Shown: positions 47,210 through 57,401 of the stretch, in pieces | Layout: each line of letters begins with the position of its first letter | Position numbering within the stretch: the stretch's first letter is position 1 | DNA from: an uncultured beta proteobacterium | GTDB taxonomy: Bacteria; Pseudomonadota; Gammaproteobacteria; Burkholderiales; SG8-39 | Length of the DNA: 59,191 nt | Assembly: GCA_902826155.1 (NCBI GenBank) | Contig: CADEDU010000041.1 | Span: 1 to 59,191, forward strand | Reading direction: 5' to 3' | Notes under the pieces: model-generated | Database searches by the model: none | What the model was told of the DNA's origin: nothing | What the model saw: only the letters and a program-made list of their open reading frames with translations | Program-made: the position numbers and the translations under genes

Positions 47210-47949
47210 TGCTGGCGATCATCGGCGGCAGCGGTCTGTCGCGTCTGGCCACGCTCGAAGTCACCGAGCGACGTGCGTTCCGCACACCTCACGGCGAACC
47301 CTCCGGGGCGCTCACGTTCGGCACCATCGCCGGGCGGAACATCGTGTTTCTCGCCCGGCACGGCTACGGCCATACGATTCCACCGCACGAGGTGAACTAC
47401 CGCGCGAATATCTGGGCGCTGCGTGAAGCGGGCGTGACGCGCATCGTCTCGGTGGCCTCGGTCGGCGGTATCCGCCCCGACTGCGGTCCGGGGGCGTTGG
47501 TGATCCCCCACCAGATTCTCGATTACACCTGGGGCCGTGCCGCGACGTTCTTCGAAGGGCCGGAGCAGCCGGTGACGCATGTCGATTTCACCCATCCCTA
47601 CGATGCCGACGTGCGCAACGCGCTGATCAACGCTGCCGCCACGTGCCAGGAGCGTGTGCTCGACGGCGGCGTGTACGCGACAACGCAGGGTCCAAGGCTC
47701 GAGACGGCGGCCGAGATCGATCGGCTCGAACGCGACGGCGCTGATCTCGTCGGCATGACGGGCATGCCCGAAGCCGCGTTGGCACGCGAGTTGGGCTTGC
47801 CCTACGGCGCGATAGCGGTGGTCGTCAACTATGCCGCCGGACGCGGAACGAGCGCGGGCGGCGTCGCGATCCATGAGATCGAAGCCGTGCTGCAGCAGGC
47901 GATGGTCCGCGTGCGCCGCATCATCGAGGCGCTGGTGAGCCTGCCGTGA
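47209..47949 (+). CDS. S-methyl-5'-thioinosine phosphorylase
   Basis: This 246-residue enzyme belongs to the MTAP/PNP family. It begins [16 protein letters not shown] and has [40 protein letters not shown] and [17 protein letters not shown]. The base-contact segment VVNYAAGRG has Asn and Ala where adenine-specific MTAP has two Asp, which points to a 6-oxopurine substrate (methylthioinosine). It would yield hypoxanthine and methylthioribose-1-phosphate. Coupled to hpt by TGATG. Adenosine-type specificity cannot be fully excluded. Confidence 0.85.
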   Translation: MLAIIGGSGLSRLATLEVTERRAFRTPHGEPSGALTFGTIAGRNIVFLARHGYGHTIPPHEVNYRANIWALREAGVTRIVSVASVGGIRPDCGPGALVIPHQILDYTWGRAATFFEGPEQPVTHVDFTHPYDADVRNALINAAATCQERVLDGGVYATTQGPRLETAAEIDRLERDGADLVGMTGMPEAALARELGLPYGAIAVVVNYAAGRGTSAGGVAIHEIEAVLQQAMVRVRRIIEALVSLP

Positions 47950-48476
47950 TCCGTCCGGTCCTCAGGATGGGCGATCCGCGCCTGCTAGCGCAGTGCGCGC
48001 GCGTTGAGCGATTCGATACGGCAGAGCTTCACACGTTGCTCGCCGACATGCGCGACACGATGGCGCACTTGAACGGGGCCGGCCTGGCTGCCCCGCAGAT
48101 CGGTGTGGGCCTGCAGGTAGTGATCTTCGGCGGTGCGCCCAGCCCGCGCTATCCCGACGCGGCGGAGGTCCCCGATACCGTGCTGATCAATCCGACGCTC
48201 GAGTCGCTCGGGACAGACGAAGACGAGGCGTGGGAAGGGTGCTTGTCAGTGCCCGGCATGCGCGGGTGGGTGCCACGCGCAAGCCGGCTGCGCTACCGCG
48301 GCTTCAATGAGCGCGGCGAGCCGATCGATCGTACGGTGGAAGGGTTCCATGCTCGCGTGGTCCAGCATGAATGCGACCACCTTGCCGGCATTCTCTACCC
48401 GATGCGGATCCGCGATCTGACCAGGTTCGGCTTCATCGACGCACTGTTCCCGGGCGAAGCGATCAGCGACGACTGA
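47946..48476 (+). CDS. def: Peptide deformylase
   Basis: This 176-residue metalloenzyme removes the formyl group from new proteins. The three motifs are [21 protein letters not shown] (Cys ligand) and [12 protein letters not shown] (two His ligands and catalytic Glu). Start is GTG at 47946, overlapping the previous stop by four bases, so it is translationally coupled to the phosphorylase. This may be one of several deformylases in the genome. Confidence 0.95.
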   Translation: MIRPVLRMGDPRLLAQCARVERFDTAELHTLLADMRDTMAHLNGAGLAAPQIGVGLQVVIFGGAPSPRYPDAAEVPDTVLINPTLESLGTDEDEAWEGCLSVPGMRGWVPRASRLRYRGFNERGEPIDRTVEGFHARVVQHECDHLAGILYPMRIRDLTRFGFIDALFPGEAISDD

Positions 48477-48491
48477 GCGGTCAGTCGAGAT

Positions 48492-51038
48492 TCAGCCCAG
48501 CGCGCCGAGCAGGTCGGTTTCGAGCTGCAGCACGGTCTTGGGTCGCGTGAACGCTTCACCGTCGACCACGAAGACGTCTTCCGCGCGCTCGCCCAGGGTC
48601 GCGATCTTGGCGGTGCGCAGATTCACCCCATACCGACCCAGAACCGAGGCGATGCCCCGCAGCAACCCCGGTCGATCGCCGGCGGTGACGGTCAGCACGT
48701 GGAACTGCCCTTTGTCGTCGGGGCGCAGATGCACCTCCGGCGTGATCGGGAAGTGCTTCAACTGCCGCGATACCCGTCGGTTGCTCGGTGCGGGCAGTGA
48801 GCCTTTGCCCGACAGCAACGCTTCGAGTTCCTGTTCGATCCGGCTGAGCGTGTCGCGGTAATGCCCGTCGCTCGCCGTGCCCATCACGAGGAAGGTATCG
48901 AGCGCGTAGCCGTGCCGCGTGGTGTGGATCTTCGCGTCGATGATCGAGTAGGCGATGCTCTCGAAGTAGCCGCAGATGCGCGCGAACAGCTCAGGCTGGT
49001 CGCGGCAATAGATGAGCACCTGGATACCTTCACCGATCGGCGCCAGGCGCGCCTTCACCACCGGCGCCTCGGACTTGACCCGATAGTGCAAGGTGCGGGT
49101 TTGCCAGGCGATTTCCTGTGGCTCGTGCCGGAGGAAGTACCCGACGTCGAGCTCGCGCCAGAGCGCGTCCTTGGCGTGATCGGACAGCGCGTACAGGCGC
49201 AGCAGGCGCATCGCCTCGGTCTGCTTGGCCTGCACGTCCTGATCGACATCGGCGGCCCCGCCACGCAGCACGCGCCGGGTGAGTCGGAACAGGTCCTCCA
49301 GCAGCTTGCCTTTCCAGGCGTTCCAGACCTTTGGACTGGTGCCGCGGATATCCGCGACCGTGAGCAGATAGAGCGCGACCAGCCGGCGCTCGGTCTTCAC
49401 CGCATCAGCGAAAGCGCGGATGACGTCGGGGTCGGCGAGATCTTCGCGTTGTGCGACACCAGACATGGTCAAGTGCCGCTCCACCAGGAACACGACCAGT
49501 TCGGTGTCTTCCGCGCTCAGGTGGTGCGATCGACAGAACCGGCGCGCGTCTTCCTTGCCCAGCACCGAATGATCGCCACCGCGGCCTTTGGCGATGTCGT
49601 GGAAGATCGCCGCGAGGTAGAGCAGCCACGGCTTCTCGAAATTGCTGATCAGGCGGCTGCACAACGGATACTCGTGCGAGTGCTCGAGCAGCGTGAAGCG
49701 CCGCAGGTTGCGCACCACCGTGAGGATGTGTTGATCCACGGTGTACACGTGGAACAGGTCGTGCTGCATCTGGCCGACGACGCGACCGAACGCGGGCAGA
49801 TAGCGGCCGAGAATCCCGTACTGATTCATGCGCCGGAACTCATGCACGATGCCGCGCGGCTGCTGCAGCATCTCCACGAATCGTGCGCGATTGGCCGGAT
49901 CGCGCCGGAACGCGGCATCGACCCGCTTGCGTGCGCGCCAGATCGCCCTGAGCGTCGGCGCCGACATGCCCCTCAGCTCGGCGTGCTGCTGCAACAGCAG
50001 GAAGCTCTCGAAGATCGCGCCGGGCTCGCGTTCGAACAGTTCGGGATCGCGCGCGTCGAGCAATTCGTGCAGCGCCTGGAACCGCTCGTTGATGACGATC
50101 GGCTCGACCTGCGCCGGCTGCAACGTCGCGCCGATGTTCTGCAGCACGATCGTATTGAGCTGCGTGATCGACTTGGCATTGCGATAGTAGCGCTGCATCA
50201 GCGCTTCGCTGGCGCGCTTGTGGGCACCCTGTTCGGCCCCGAGCAGCCGGGCGAGTTCGCCCTGATGATCGAACAACAGCCGGTCTTCACGCCGACGCGT
50301 GTGGTAATGCAGATGAATCCGCGCAGTTTGCAGGAAGTGCTCGACGCGTCGCAGCTGTCCGACCTCATCGCTGGTGACCAGGCCACGGGCCGCCAAGTCG
50401 CGCCAGGACGATCCGATCCCGCTCGCGCGCATGACCCAGCGGATCACCTGCAGATCGCGCAGCCCACCGGGTGACTCCTTCAGATTCGGTTCGAGGCTGT
50501 AGGGGCTGTCGTTGTATTTCTCGTAGCGCTGCTCCTGCTCCATGCGCTTGCCGTTGAAGAAGCGCACCGGATCGAGCGCGGCGCCCACCGACTGCTCGAA
50601 CTGCGCGTAGAGCCCGGCGTCTCCCGCTATCAGCCGTGCTTCGAGCATGGCGGTCGCGACGGTGATGTCTTTGCCGGCCTCTTCGACGCACTGTGCGACC
50701 GAGCGCACCGCGTGGCCGAGTTCCACACCGATGTCCCAGAACGCTCCGATCAGGCCTTCGAGCGCGGCGCTGGTCTGGGCGTCGTCGATGGCTGGAACCA
50801 GAATCAAGACGTCGACGTCGGAGTGCGGATAGAGCTCGCGTCGCCCGTATCCGCCGACGGCCACCAGCGCGCAGTCCGACGGCGCCGCCGCCTCGCGCCA
50901 CAGATCGGCGAGGGCCTTGTCGATGATCGCGCCATGCGCGCGAAAGAACTTCGCCGAATCCGGCCGTTCGAGGAATGCCTTGCGCACCGCTTCGCGCTCG
51001 GCCTTGAGCCGCTCGCGCAGCGCCGTTACTGCATTCAT
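48492..51038 (-). CDS. glnD: Bifunctional uridylyltransferase/uridylyl-removing enzyme
   Basis: This 848-residue enzyme modifies PII proteins in response to glutamine. The nucleotidyltransferase site is GGYGRRELYPHSDVDVLILV (about 60-80), the HD hydrolase site is AAIFHDIAKGRGGDHS, and two ACT domains lie at the C-terminal end (around PELFARICGYFESIAYSI and GDRPGLLRGIASVLGRYGV). Length is normal for GlnD. It lies between def (convergent) and map (same strand, 52 bases upstream). Confidence 0.97.
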   Translation of the reverse strand: MNAVTALRERLKAEREAVRKAFLERPDSAKFFRAHGAIIDKALADLWREAAAPSDCALVAVGGYGRRELYPHSDVDVLILVPAIDDAQTSAALEGLIGAFWDIGVELGHAVRSVAQCVEEAGKDITVATAMLEARLIAGDAGLYAQFEQSVGAALDPVRFFNGKRMEQEQRYEKYNDSPYSLEPNLKESPGGLRDLQVIRWVMRASGIGSSWRDLAARGLVTSDEVGQLRRVEHFLQTARIHLHYHTRRREDRLLFDHQGELARLLGAEQGAHKRASEALMQRYYRNAKSITQLNTIVLQNIGATLQPAQVEPIVINERFQALHELLDARDPELFEREPGAIFESFLLLQQHAELRGMSAPTLRAIWRARKRVDAAFRRDPANRARFVEMLQQPRGIVHEFRRMNQYGILGRYLPAFGRVVGQMQHDLFHVYTVDQHILTVVRNLRRFTLLEHSHEYPLCSRLISNFEKPWLLYLAAIFHDIAKGRGGDHSVLGKEDARRFCRSHHLSAEDTELVVFLVERHLTMSGVAQREDLADPDVIRAFADAVKTERRLVALYLLTVADIRGTSPKVWNAWKGKLLEDLFRLTRRVLRGGAADVDQDVQAKQTEAMRLLRLYALSDHAKDALWRELDVGYFLRHEPQEIAWQTRTLHYRVKSEAPVVKARLAPIGEGIQVLIYCRDQPELFARICGYFESIAYSIIDAKIHTTRHGYALDTFLVMGTASDGHYRDTLSRIEQELEALLSGKGSLPAPSNRRVSRQLKHFPITPEVHLRPDDKGQFHVLTVTAGDRPGLLRGIASVLGRYGVNLRTAKIATLGERAEDVFVVDGEAFTRPKTVLQLETDLLGALG

Positions 51039-51090
51039 GCCTGGTCCGAGCCTTACTTCATGTCGCGTTCAGCCCGCGTCCGGACGAAGC

Positions 51091-51912
51091 TCAAACCGGG
51101 CTGGTGCTGGCGACTCGCGCGGCGAGGGGTGAGGGACGCACGCCGGCCGAGAACGTGAGGATCTCGTAGGCGTCGGCCGTGACCAGCACGGTGTGCTCCC
51201 ACTGGGCCGACAGGCTGTGGTCCTTGGTGACGATCGTCCAGCCGTCGTTCAGCTCGCGAATTGCCGCGCGACCGGCGTTGATCATCGGCTCGACCGTGAA
51301 GGTCATTCCGGGGGCCAGCGTCAGTCCGGTCCCGGCGCGGCCGTAGTGAAGCACCTGCGGCTCCTCATGGAACTTGCGGCCGATGCCATGTCCGCAGAAC
51401 TCGCGCACCACGCTGTAGCCCTGCGCTTCCGCATGCAGCTGGATGGACGCACCGATGTCGCCCAGCGTGGCGCCGGGCCGCACCGCTTCGATGCCGCGCC
51501 ACATGCACTCGAATGTCACTTCGCATAAGCGGCGCGCCTGGATCGATGGCTCGCCCACGTAGAACATCCGGCTGGTGTCACCGTGAAAGCCGTCTTTGAT
51601 GACGGTGATGTCGACGTTGAGGATGTCGCCGTTCTTGAGAACTCGATCGCCGGGGATGCCGTGGCAGACCTGATGGTTGACCGAGGTGCAGATCGCCTTG
51701 GGAAACGGCTTGTAGCCCGGCGGCGCGTAGTTGAGCGGCGCCGGCACCGTCCCTTGCACCTCGACCATGTACTGGTGGCACAGGCGGTCGAGCTCACCGG
51801 TGGTCACGCCTGCCTTGATGTGTGGTCCGATGAAGTCGAGCACCTCGGCCGCCAGGCGCCCCGCCACCCGCATACGCTCTACGTCTTCGTTGGACTTTAT
51901 CTGGACTGCCAT
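51091..51912 (-). CDS. map: Methionine aminopeptidase type I
   Basis: This 273-residue metallopeptidase removes initiator methionine. Metal ligands occur in NVDITVIKDGFHGDTSRMF, CGHGIGRKFHEEP and TFTVEPMIN, followed by the C-terminal TKDHSLSAQWEHTVLV. Start 51912 (AVQIKSNEDVERMR) is preferred; the frame continues upstream to 51960 without a better site. It is divergent from rpsB, as in many proteobacteria. Confidence 0.96.
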   Translation of the reverse strand: MAVQIKSNEDVERMRVAGRLAAEVLDFIGPHIKAGVTTGELDRLCHQYMVEVQGTVPAPLNYAPPGYKPFPKAICTSVNHQVCHGIPGDRVLKNGDILNVDITVIKDGFHGDTSRMFYVGEPSIQARRLCEVTFECMWRGIEAVRPGATLGDIGASIQLHAEAQGYSVVREFCGHGIGRKFHEEPQVLHYGRAGTGLTLAPGMTFTVEPMINAGRAAIRELNDGWTIVTKDHSLSAQWEHTVLVTADAYEILTFSAGVRPSPLAARVASTSPV

Positions 51913-52276
51913 GGTCGGACTTCTCGGAAAGGTCCGCAGGATACGGTATTCGCGCCGCACGCCGCAAATCGGCCGCAGGATTCGAACCGCCCCGAGCGCG
52001 AGGTGGGGCCGGTCGCCAAGGCGGACGGCAACGCGTTGTTTGAGAACAAGAATTCGCGCTTGCCCGGCTTGAGTAAGCGCGGGCGGTCATGCTACGATGC
52101 GCGGCTTTTTTGCGACACGCACTCGGAGCCTTTGAGCGGCGCTGGCGCACGAAGCGAAACTCTCCCGTTCACTCCCTTAGGGTGCCCATGCGGCCCGGCG
52201 CATTCGTTGCGCGGTCTGTCGCACGGATTCCACGACGTGAACGGCAGTGACCAACCCTAAGACCAAGGAGTCGTAC
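51913..52276. other. Divergent leader region between map and rpsB
   Basis: This 364-base gap has no convincing gene. It holds the promoter described separately and a leader of about 170 bases ahead of rpsB. S2 autoregulates its own message in several bacteria through such leaders, but no specific structure was confirmed here. Confidence 0.6.
52069..52098 (+). promoter_or_regulatory. Candidate promoter of rpsB operon
   Basis: TTGAGT (52069-52074) and the extended -10 TGCTACGAT (hexamer TACGAT at 52093-52098) are 18 bases apart. A run of six T follows near the expected start site. This would give a 5' leader of about 170 bases. Confidence 0.55.
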
Positions 52277-53020
52277 ATGTCGGCCACGATGCGCCAGATG
52301 CTGGAGGCGGGCGTCCATTTCGGACATCAAACCCGTTTCTGGAACCCGAAGATGGCCCCGTTCATCTTCGGACACCGCAACAAGATCCACATCATCAACC
52401 TCGAGACGACGGTGGTGATGTTCCAGGAAGCCGCCAAGTTCGTGCGGCAACTCGCTTCCAACAAGGGCACGATCCTGTTCGTGGGCACCAAGCGGTCCGC
52501 ACGCGAGATCGTCCGCGAGGAAGCGACGCGCTGCAACGCGCCCTTCGTCGACTACCGCTGGCTGGGGGGCATGCTCACCAACTTCAAGACGGTGAAGCAA
52601 TCGATCAAGCGGCTGCGCGAGATGGAGCTGATGGTGTCCGACGGCGGGCTGGAGAAGCTCTCCAAGAAGGAGGCGCTGTCGTTCTCGCGCGAACTGGAGA
52701 AACTCAATCGCAGCCTCGGTGGCATCAAGGGGCTCGACAGCCCGCCCGATGCGCTGTTCGTGATCGATGTGGGTTATCAGAAGGGCGCGGTGCAGGAAGC
52801 CAACAAGCTCGGCATTCCGGTGGTCGCCGTCGTCGATACGAACAACTCGCCGATCGGCGTGGCGCACGTGATTCCCGGCAACGACGATTCGAGCCGGGCG
52901 ATCCGACTGTACGCTCGCGGCATCGCCGATGCGATCCTGGAAGGGCGCAATCAGTCGATCCAGGAAATCATCAGCAGCGGCACCGACGAATTCGTGGAAG
53001 TGGAAGAAGCCGACGGCTGA
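52277..53020 (+). CDS. rpsB: 30S ribosomal protein S2
   Basis: This 247-residue protein is ribosomal protein S2. Typical stretches are [50 protein letters not shown] and [19 protein letters not shown] lies just ahead of ATG 52277. An upstream frame (from 52247) lacks a site. It starts the conserved rpsB-tsf-pyrH-frr run. Confidence 0.98.
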   Translation: MSATMRQMLEAGVHFGHQTRFWNPKMAPFIFGHRNKIHIINLETTVVMFQEAAKFVRQLASNKGTILFVGTKRSAREIVREEATRCNAPFVDYRWLGGMLTNFKTVKQSIKRLREMELMVSDGGLEKLSKKEALSFSRELEKLNRSLGGIKGLDSPPDALFVIDVGYQKGAVQEANKLGIPVVAVVDTNNSPIGVAHVIPGNDDSSRAIRLYARGIADAILEGRNQSIQEIISSGTDEFVEVEEADG

Positions 53021-53089
53021 TCGCCGCCGTCATGCGCAGACCGCGCGAAGCCGGTCTGCAGGCTCACCGAGTACAGACTGGAGATCGAG

Positions 53090-53968
53090 ATGGCGGAAAT
53101 CACCGCGTCGCTGGTGCGCGACCTGCGCGAGCGCACCGGCCTGGGCATGATGGAGTGCAAGAAGGCGCTGGAAGAGGCCGTCGGTGACATCAACAAGGCC
53201 GAAGAGATCCTGCGCATCAAGAGCGGCGCAAAAGCCTCGAAAGCGGCGGGCCGTGTGGCCGCCGAGGGCGTGATCGGGCTGCACGTCGCCGTCGACGGCA
53301 AGGCAGGCGCGATCGTCGAGCTGAACTGCGAAACCGACTTCGTCGCGAAGAACGAGGACTTTCTCGGATTCGCGCGCGAGTTGGCCGAGATCGTCGCCAC
53401 GGCTGCGCCGGCTGACGTCGAGGCACTGGTCAAGCTGCCGATGCACGGCGGCACGGTCGAAACGCATCGCCAGGCGCTGGTCCAGCGCATCGGCGAGAAC
53501 ATGAGCATCCGCCGCTTCCATCGCGTCGCCGCAAAGGGCAAGCTGAGCGGCTATCTGCATGGCGTGAAGATCGGCGTGCTGGTGGACTACGACGGCGATG
53601 AGGCGGCCGGCAAGGACACTGCGATGCACATCGCCTTCGCCAAGCCGCAGTTCATGTCGCGCGACCAGGTCGATCCGGCCGTCGTCGCCAAGGAACGCGA
53701 GATCCTCACCGCCCGCGCCAACGAATCGGGCAAGCCGGCCGATATCGTCGCGAAGATGGTCGAGGGCGGCGTCAACAAATTCATCGGCGAGATCACGCTG
53801 CTCGGCCAGCCGTTCGTGAAGGACGACAAGCAGACGGTCGAGAAGGCGATGGCCGCTCGCAAGACCAAGATCCTGGGCTACCAGTTCCTGGTCGTGGGCG
53901 AAGGCATCGAGAAGAAGGTCACCGATTTCGCCGCTGAAGTGAAAGCGCAAGCCGGCATGGCGCGCTAG
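53090..53968 (+). CDS. tsf: Elongation factor Ts
   Basis: This 292-residue guanine-nucleotide exchange factor recycles EF-Tu. It shows [24 protein letters not shown], the EF-Tu contact region [16 protein letters not shown] and the C-terminal [23 protein letters not shown] precedes the ATG. It lies 69 bases past rpsB. Confidence 0.98.
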   Translation: MAEITASLVRDLRERTGLGMMECKKALEEAVGDINKAEEILRIKSGAKASKAAGRVAAEGVIGLHVAVDGKAGAIVELNCETDFVAKNEDFLGFARELAEIVATAAPADVEALVKLPMHGGTVETHRQALVQRIGENMSIRRFHRVAAKGKLSGYLHGVKIGVLVDYDGDEAAGKDTAMHIAFAKPQFMSRDQVDPAVVAKEREILTARANESGKPADIVAKMVEGGVNKFIGEITLLGQPFVKDDKQTVEKAMAARKTKILGYQFLVVGEGIEKKVTDFAAEVKAQAGMAR

Positions 53969-53981
53969 AAGGGCAGGGAGC

Positions 53982-54698
53982 ATGGCCGAGGCGCGCTACA
54001 AACGCATCCTGCTCAAACTTTCGGGCGAAGCCCTGATGGGCGACGACCCGTTCGGCATCAACCGTTCGACCATCGAGTCGATCGTCGGTGAGGTGGCGCA
54101 AGTCGTCGAACTGGGCGTCGAAGTCGGGGTCGTGATCGGCGGCGGCAATATCTTCCGCGGGGTGGCACTCGGTGCCGCCGGGATGGACCGCGCCACGGCC
54201 GACTACATGGGCATGCTGGCGACGATCATGAACGCGCTCGCGCTGCAAGACGTCATGCGGCAGAAAGGGCTGAACGCTCGCGTTCAGTCCGCGCTAAACG
54301 TCGAACCGGTGGTCGAGCCGTACATCCGCGCGAAGGCGATCCGCTACCTCGAGGAAGGCAAGATCGTCGTGTTCGCAGCGGGCACCGGTAATCCGTTCTT
54401 CACCACCGATACCGCCGCTGCGCTGCGCGGCCGGGAGATCGAGGCGCAGGTCGTGCTCAAGGCGACCAAGGTCGATGGCGTCTACACGGCCGATCCGAAT
54501 CGCGTGCCCGAAGCCAAGCGCTACGACTCGGTCACCTTCGATGAGGCGATCTCGCGCTACCTCGGCGTCATGGACGCGACCGCACTCGCCCTGTGCCGCG
54601 ATCAGCGCCTGCCGATCATCGTCTTCAGCATCTTCAAATCGGGTGCGCTGCGGCGCGTCGTGATGGGCGAGCCCGAGGGCACGCTCGTGCACAACTGA
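53982..54698 (+). CDS. pyrH: UMP kinase
   Basis: This 238-residue kinase phosphorylates UMP and is of the bacterial hexameric type. Signatures are [44 protein letters not shown] and [15 protein letters not shown]. It follows tsf by 13 bases with AGGGAG ahead of the ATG. Confidence 0.98.
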   Translation: MAEARYKRILLKLSGEALMGDDPFGINRSTIESIVGEVAQVVELGVEVGVVIGGGNIFRGVALGAAGMDRATADYMGMLATIMNALALQDVMRQKGLNARVQSALNVEPVVEPYIRAKAIRYLEEGKIVVFAAGTGNPFFTTDTAAALRGREIEAQVVLKATKVDGVYTADPNRVPEAKRYDSVTFDEAISRYLGVMDATALALCRDQRLPIIVFSIFKSGALRRVVMGEPEGTLVHN

Positions 54699-54864
54699 CA
54701 GCTGATCCCAGCGGGCGCGCCGGGCATCCTCCGGCGCAACCGCGCCGGGGCTTCCGCCCCCAGTGGCGCGAAGCAGCCCGTACAATCGCCCGTTTGTGGT
54801 GAGCCTTTGGCCGCGACGCCAAAGCTCCCGCACATGCTGACGTATCCGTGGAGGAGCGACACCC

Positions 54865-55428
54865 ATGGCAACCATCGCCGACATACGCAAATCGACCGAA
54901 CAGAAGATGCACAAGTCGCTGGAGGCCCTCAAGGCCGATCTTGCGAAGATTCGCACAGGGCGCGCCCACGCCGGGCTGCTTGACCACTTGATGGTCGACT
55001 ACTATGGCAACCCGACCCCCATCAGTCAGGTGGCGAAGGTGACCGTGCTTGATGCGCGGGCCCTGGGCGTGACGCCGTGGGAGAAGAAGATGATCCAGGC
55101 CGTGGAGAAGGCGATCCGCGATTCTGATCTCGGACTCAACCCGACGACGCAAGGCGACGTCGTGCGGGTGCCGATGCCGGCGCTGACCGAAGAGCGCCGG
55201 CGTGATCTCACCAAGGTGGTCAGGCACGAAGGCGAAAACGCGCGCGTAGCGGTCCGTAACCTGAGGCGTGACGCGAATCACGCGCTCAAGGAACTCCTCA
55301 AAGCGAAGTCGGTCTCCGAAGACGAAGAACGGCGCGCGCAGGACGACGTGCAGAAGCTCACCGACCGCCATATCGCCGAGGTCGACAAAGCGGTCCAGGC
55401 CAAGGAACAGGAGTTGATGACGGTCTGA
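54865..55428 (+). CDS. frr: Ribosome recycling factor
   Basis: This 187-residue factor splits post-termination ribosomes with EF-G. It shows [26 protein letters not shown], the [15 protein letters not shown] hinge and [26 protein letters not shown] lies ahead of the ATG. The 166-base gap after pyrH contains a -10-like TACAAT (54781-54786), so frr may also have its own promoter. Confidence 0.98.
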   Translation: MATIADIRKSTEQKMHKSLEALKADLAKIRTGRAHAGLLDHLMVDYYGNPTPISQVAKVTVLDARALGVTPWEKKMIQAVEKAIRDSDLGLNPTTQGDVVRVPMPALTEERRRDLTKVVRHEGENARVAVRNLRRDANHALKELLKAKSVSEDEERRAQDDVQKLTDRHIAEVDKAVQAKEQELMTV

Positions 55429-55482
55429 GTCGCGCCGAATCGTGGGCTGACGCGGCGCTGCCCAGCGAACTCAAGGACATCT

Positions 55483-56307
55483 ATGTTCACCAGTTCCACT
55501 CGCGACATTCCCGCCGTCGGCGACGTCCCCAATCACGTGGCCATCATCATGGATGGCAACGGACGCTGGGCGAAGAAGCGCTTCTTGCCGCGTGTGGCGG
55601 GCCATCACCGCGGGGTCGAAACGGTGCGCGAGACGGTGCGGGCGTGCATCGAACGGGGCATCGGCTGTCTGACACTGTTCGCATTCAGTTCGGAGAACTG
55701 GCGGCGTCCGGCCGAAGAGGTCTCCGTACTGCGCCAGCTGCTGCAAGGCGCGCTCGAGCACGAGATCGAGAAGCTGCACCGTCATGGGATTCGTCTTCGC
55801 GTCATCGGCGACACGCGCGCCTTCGGCGACACCGTGCATCAGGCAGTACAGCGCGCCGAAGCGCTGACCCGTGCGAATGATCGCCTCACGCTCACGCTGG
55901 CGATCAACTACGGCGGCCGCTGGGACCTGATTCAGGCGATGAACCAGCTCGTGCTCAAGCACCCGGAGAAGGCAGGCAACTACGCCGAGGCCGACCTTGC
56001 ACCATTTCTCGCCGCGAGCTACGCGCCCGAGCCCGATCTGTTCATTCGTACGGGCGGGGAGCAGCGGATCAGCAATTTTCTTCTCTGGCAGCTCGCCTAC
56101 TGCGAACTGTTCTTTACCGACACGCTTTGGCCGGATTTCGACGGTGCCTGCCTTGACGCCGCGATCGCGTCGTATCGCAAACGCGAACGGCGCTTCGGTC
56201 GCACCAGCGAACAGGTTGTCGCTACCCGGCACGGCGGTGATGCCGACTGGGGATCGGTTGGGCAGGGCGATCCCAACGAAGCGGGACGTCTGAAGTCCAA
56301 AGCGTAA
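55483..56307 (+). CDS. uppS: Isoprenyl (undecaprenyl diphosphate) synthase
   Basis: This 274-residue cis-prenyltransferase builds the C55 lipid carrier for the cell wall. The catalytic Asp24 is in MDGNGRWAKKR; LTLFAFSSENWRRP, LAINYGGRWDL and the late RTGGEQRISNFLLWQLAYCEL are family motifs. It has a short extra C-terminal tail after the normal end (about residue 245). It lies 54 bases past frr. Confidence 0.96.
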   Translation: MFTSSTRDIPAVGDVPNHVAIIMDGNGRWAKKRFLPRVAGHHRGVETVRETVRACIERGIGCLTLFAFSSENWRRPAEEVSVLRQLLQGALEHEIEKLHRHGIRLRVIGDTRAFGDTVHQAVQRAEALTRANDRLTLTLAINYGGRWDLIQAMNQLVLKHPEKAGNYAEADLAPFLAASYAPEPDLFIRTGGEQRISNFLLWQLAYCELFFTDTLWPDFDGACLDAAIASYRKRERRFGRTSEQVVATRHGGDADWGSVGQGDPNEAGRLKSKA

Positions 56308-56363
56308 GGCCTGCCCGCAGAGCGGCTTTGATTCGTCGCAACGTCCCGGCGATCAGGCTCGGA

Positions 56364-56389
56364 TCGATTGGGTTCGTCGATTGGGTCCG
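56364..56389. repeat. Short tandem repeat in uppS-cdsA gap
   Basis: Two adjacent 13-bp copies, TCGATTGGGTTCG and TCGATTGGGTCCG, differ at one base. A third partial copy (GGATCGATT) follows near 56404. The 287-base gap holds no credible gene. Confidence 0.7.
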
Positions 56390-56594
56390 AATTGCTTAAG
56401 CCCGGATCGATTCAGCCGGGTTGCGCGGAGGTTGTGTAAGCTGCTGCTCCTCATCACCGGCAAGTGCCTCCCGCGCGACTGACGCGCCGGTTTCCCATCC
56501 CACGACAAACGTAACCTGCGCAACGCGCAAACCAGCTCGGGTCAGGGCATGCGCGCGCCCGGTACCGCGGTAGGATCGCCGCTTCGCTCGCACC

Positions 56595-57401
56595 ATGCTC
56601 AAGCTACGCATCATCTCCGCCGTTGTGCTGGGTGCGATCCTCGCCGCAGCCCTTGCTTGGCTGCCGCCAAGCGGATGGGCGCTGTTCACGCTGCTATTCA
56701 TAGCGATCGCCGCGTGGGAGTGGAGTGGCTTCGCCCGCATGTCGCCGCCCGCGCGATTCCTCTATGCAGGCACGGTGACACTCATCGCCGCGGCCGTGCT
56801 AGGTTGGACCGATGCGACCAACGAGGAGATCAGAACAGGTCGGCTCCTGATCGTCTACGGAGTCGCGGCAGTGTTTTGGATTCTGTGCGCCTGGGGATGG
56901 GTGCGCCGCAATCCGCAGCGGCCCCCGCGGTGGCTGGTCGCATCACTCGGCGTGTTCGCCCTCGCACCGTTCTACGTGGCGGTGGTCGATCTGCGCGCGC
57001 TTGGCGTGCACTGGCTGCTCGTGATCATGGGCTTGGTGTGGACCGCCGACATCGCCGCCTATTTCGTCGGCCGGCGGTTCGGCCGTCGCAAGCTCGCTCC
57101 CGCCGTCAGCCCCGGCAAGACGGTCGAAGGCGTGATCGGTGCGCTGGTGTGCGTGGCGCTCTATGCGTTGCTGGCGAGCGCGTGGCTCCAAGGCATATCC
57201 ACGGCCACCTTCCTGACCGTGACTGCGGCGATCGGCCTGGCGGTAATCAGCGTCGTGGGTGACCTGTTCGAATCGTCGCTGAAGCGCCAGGCCGGGCTCA
57301 AAGATAGTGGTAACGTCCTGCCCGGTCATGGTGGCATTCTCGATCGTATCGATGCGCTTCTCCCCGTCTTGCCGATCGCGGCGCTGCTTCTCGTTCGCTG
57401 A
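56595..57401 (+). CDS. cdsA: Phosphatidate cytidylyltransferase
   Basis: This 268-residue membrane enzyme makes CDP-diacylglycerol for phospholipid synthesis. It has about eight hydrophobic helices and the C-terminal signature SSLKRQAGLKDSGNVLPGHG followed by GILDRIDALL, with the Mg2+-binding acidic residues. Start 56595 gives the normal N terminus. Its stop overlaps the dxr ATG by one base. Confidence 0.96.
   Translation: MLKLRIISAVVLGAILAAALAWLPPSGWALFTLLFIAIAAWEWSGFARMSPPARFLYAGTVTLIAAAVLGWTDATNEEIRTGRLLIVYGVAAVFWILCAWGWVRRNPQRPPRWLVASLGVFALAPFYVAVVDLRALGVHWLLVIMGLVWTADIAAYFVGRRFGRRKLAPAVSPGKTVEGVIGALVCVALYALLASAWLQGISTATFLTVTAAIGLAVISVVGDLFESSLKRQAGLKDSGNVLPGHGGILDRIDALLPVLPIAALLLVR

Noticed and set aside
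48861..50474. Plus-strand open frame of 537 codons inside glnD
   Set aside because: Antisense shadow; glnD is complete with all domains.
56396..56740. Minus-strand frame overlapping the start of cdsA
   Set aside because: Overlaps a well-supported gene and shows no domain.
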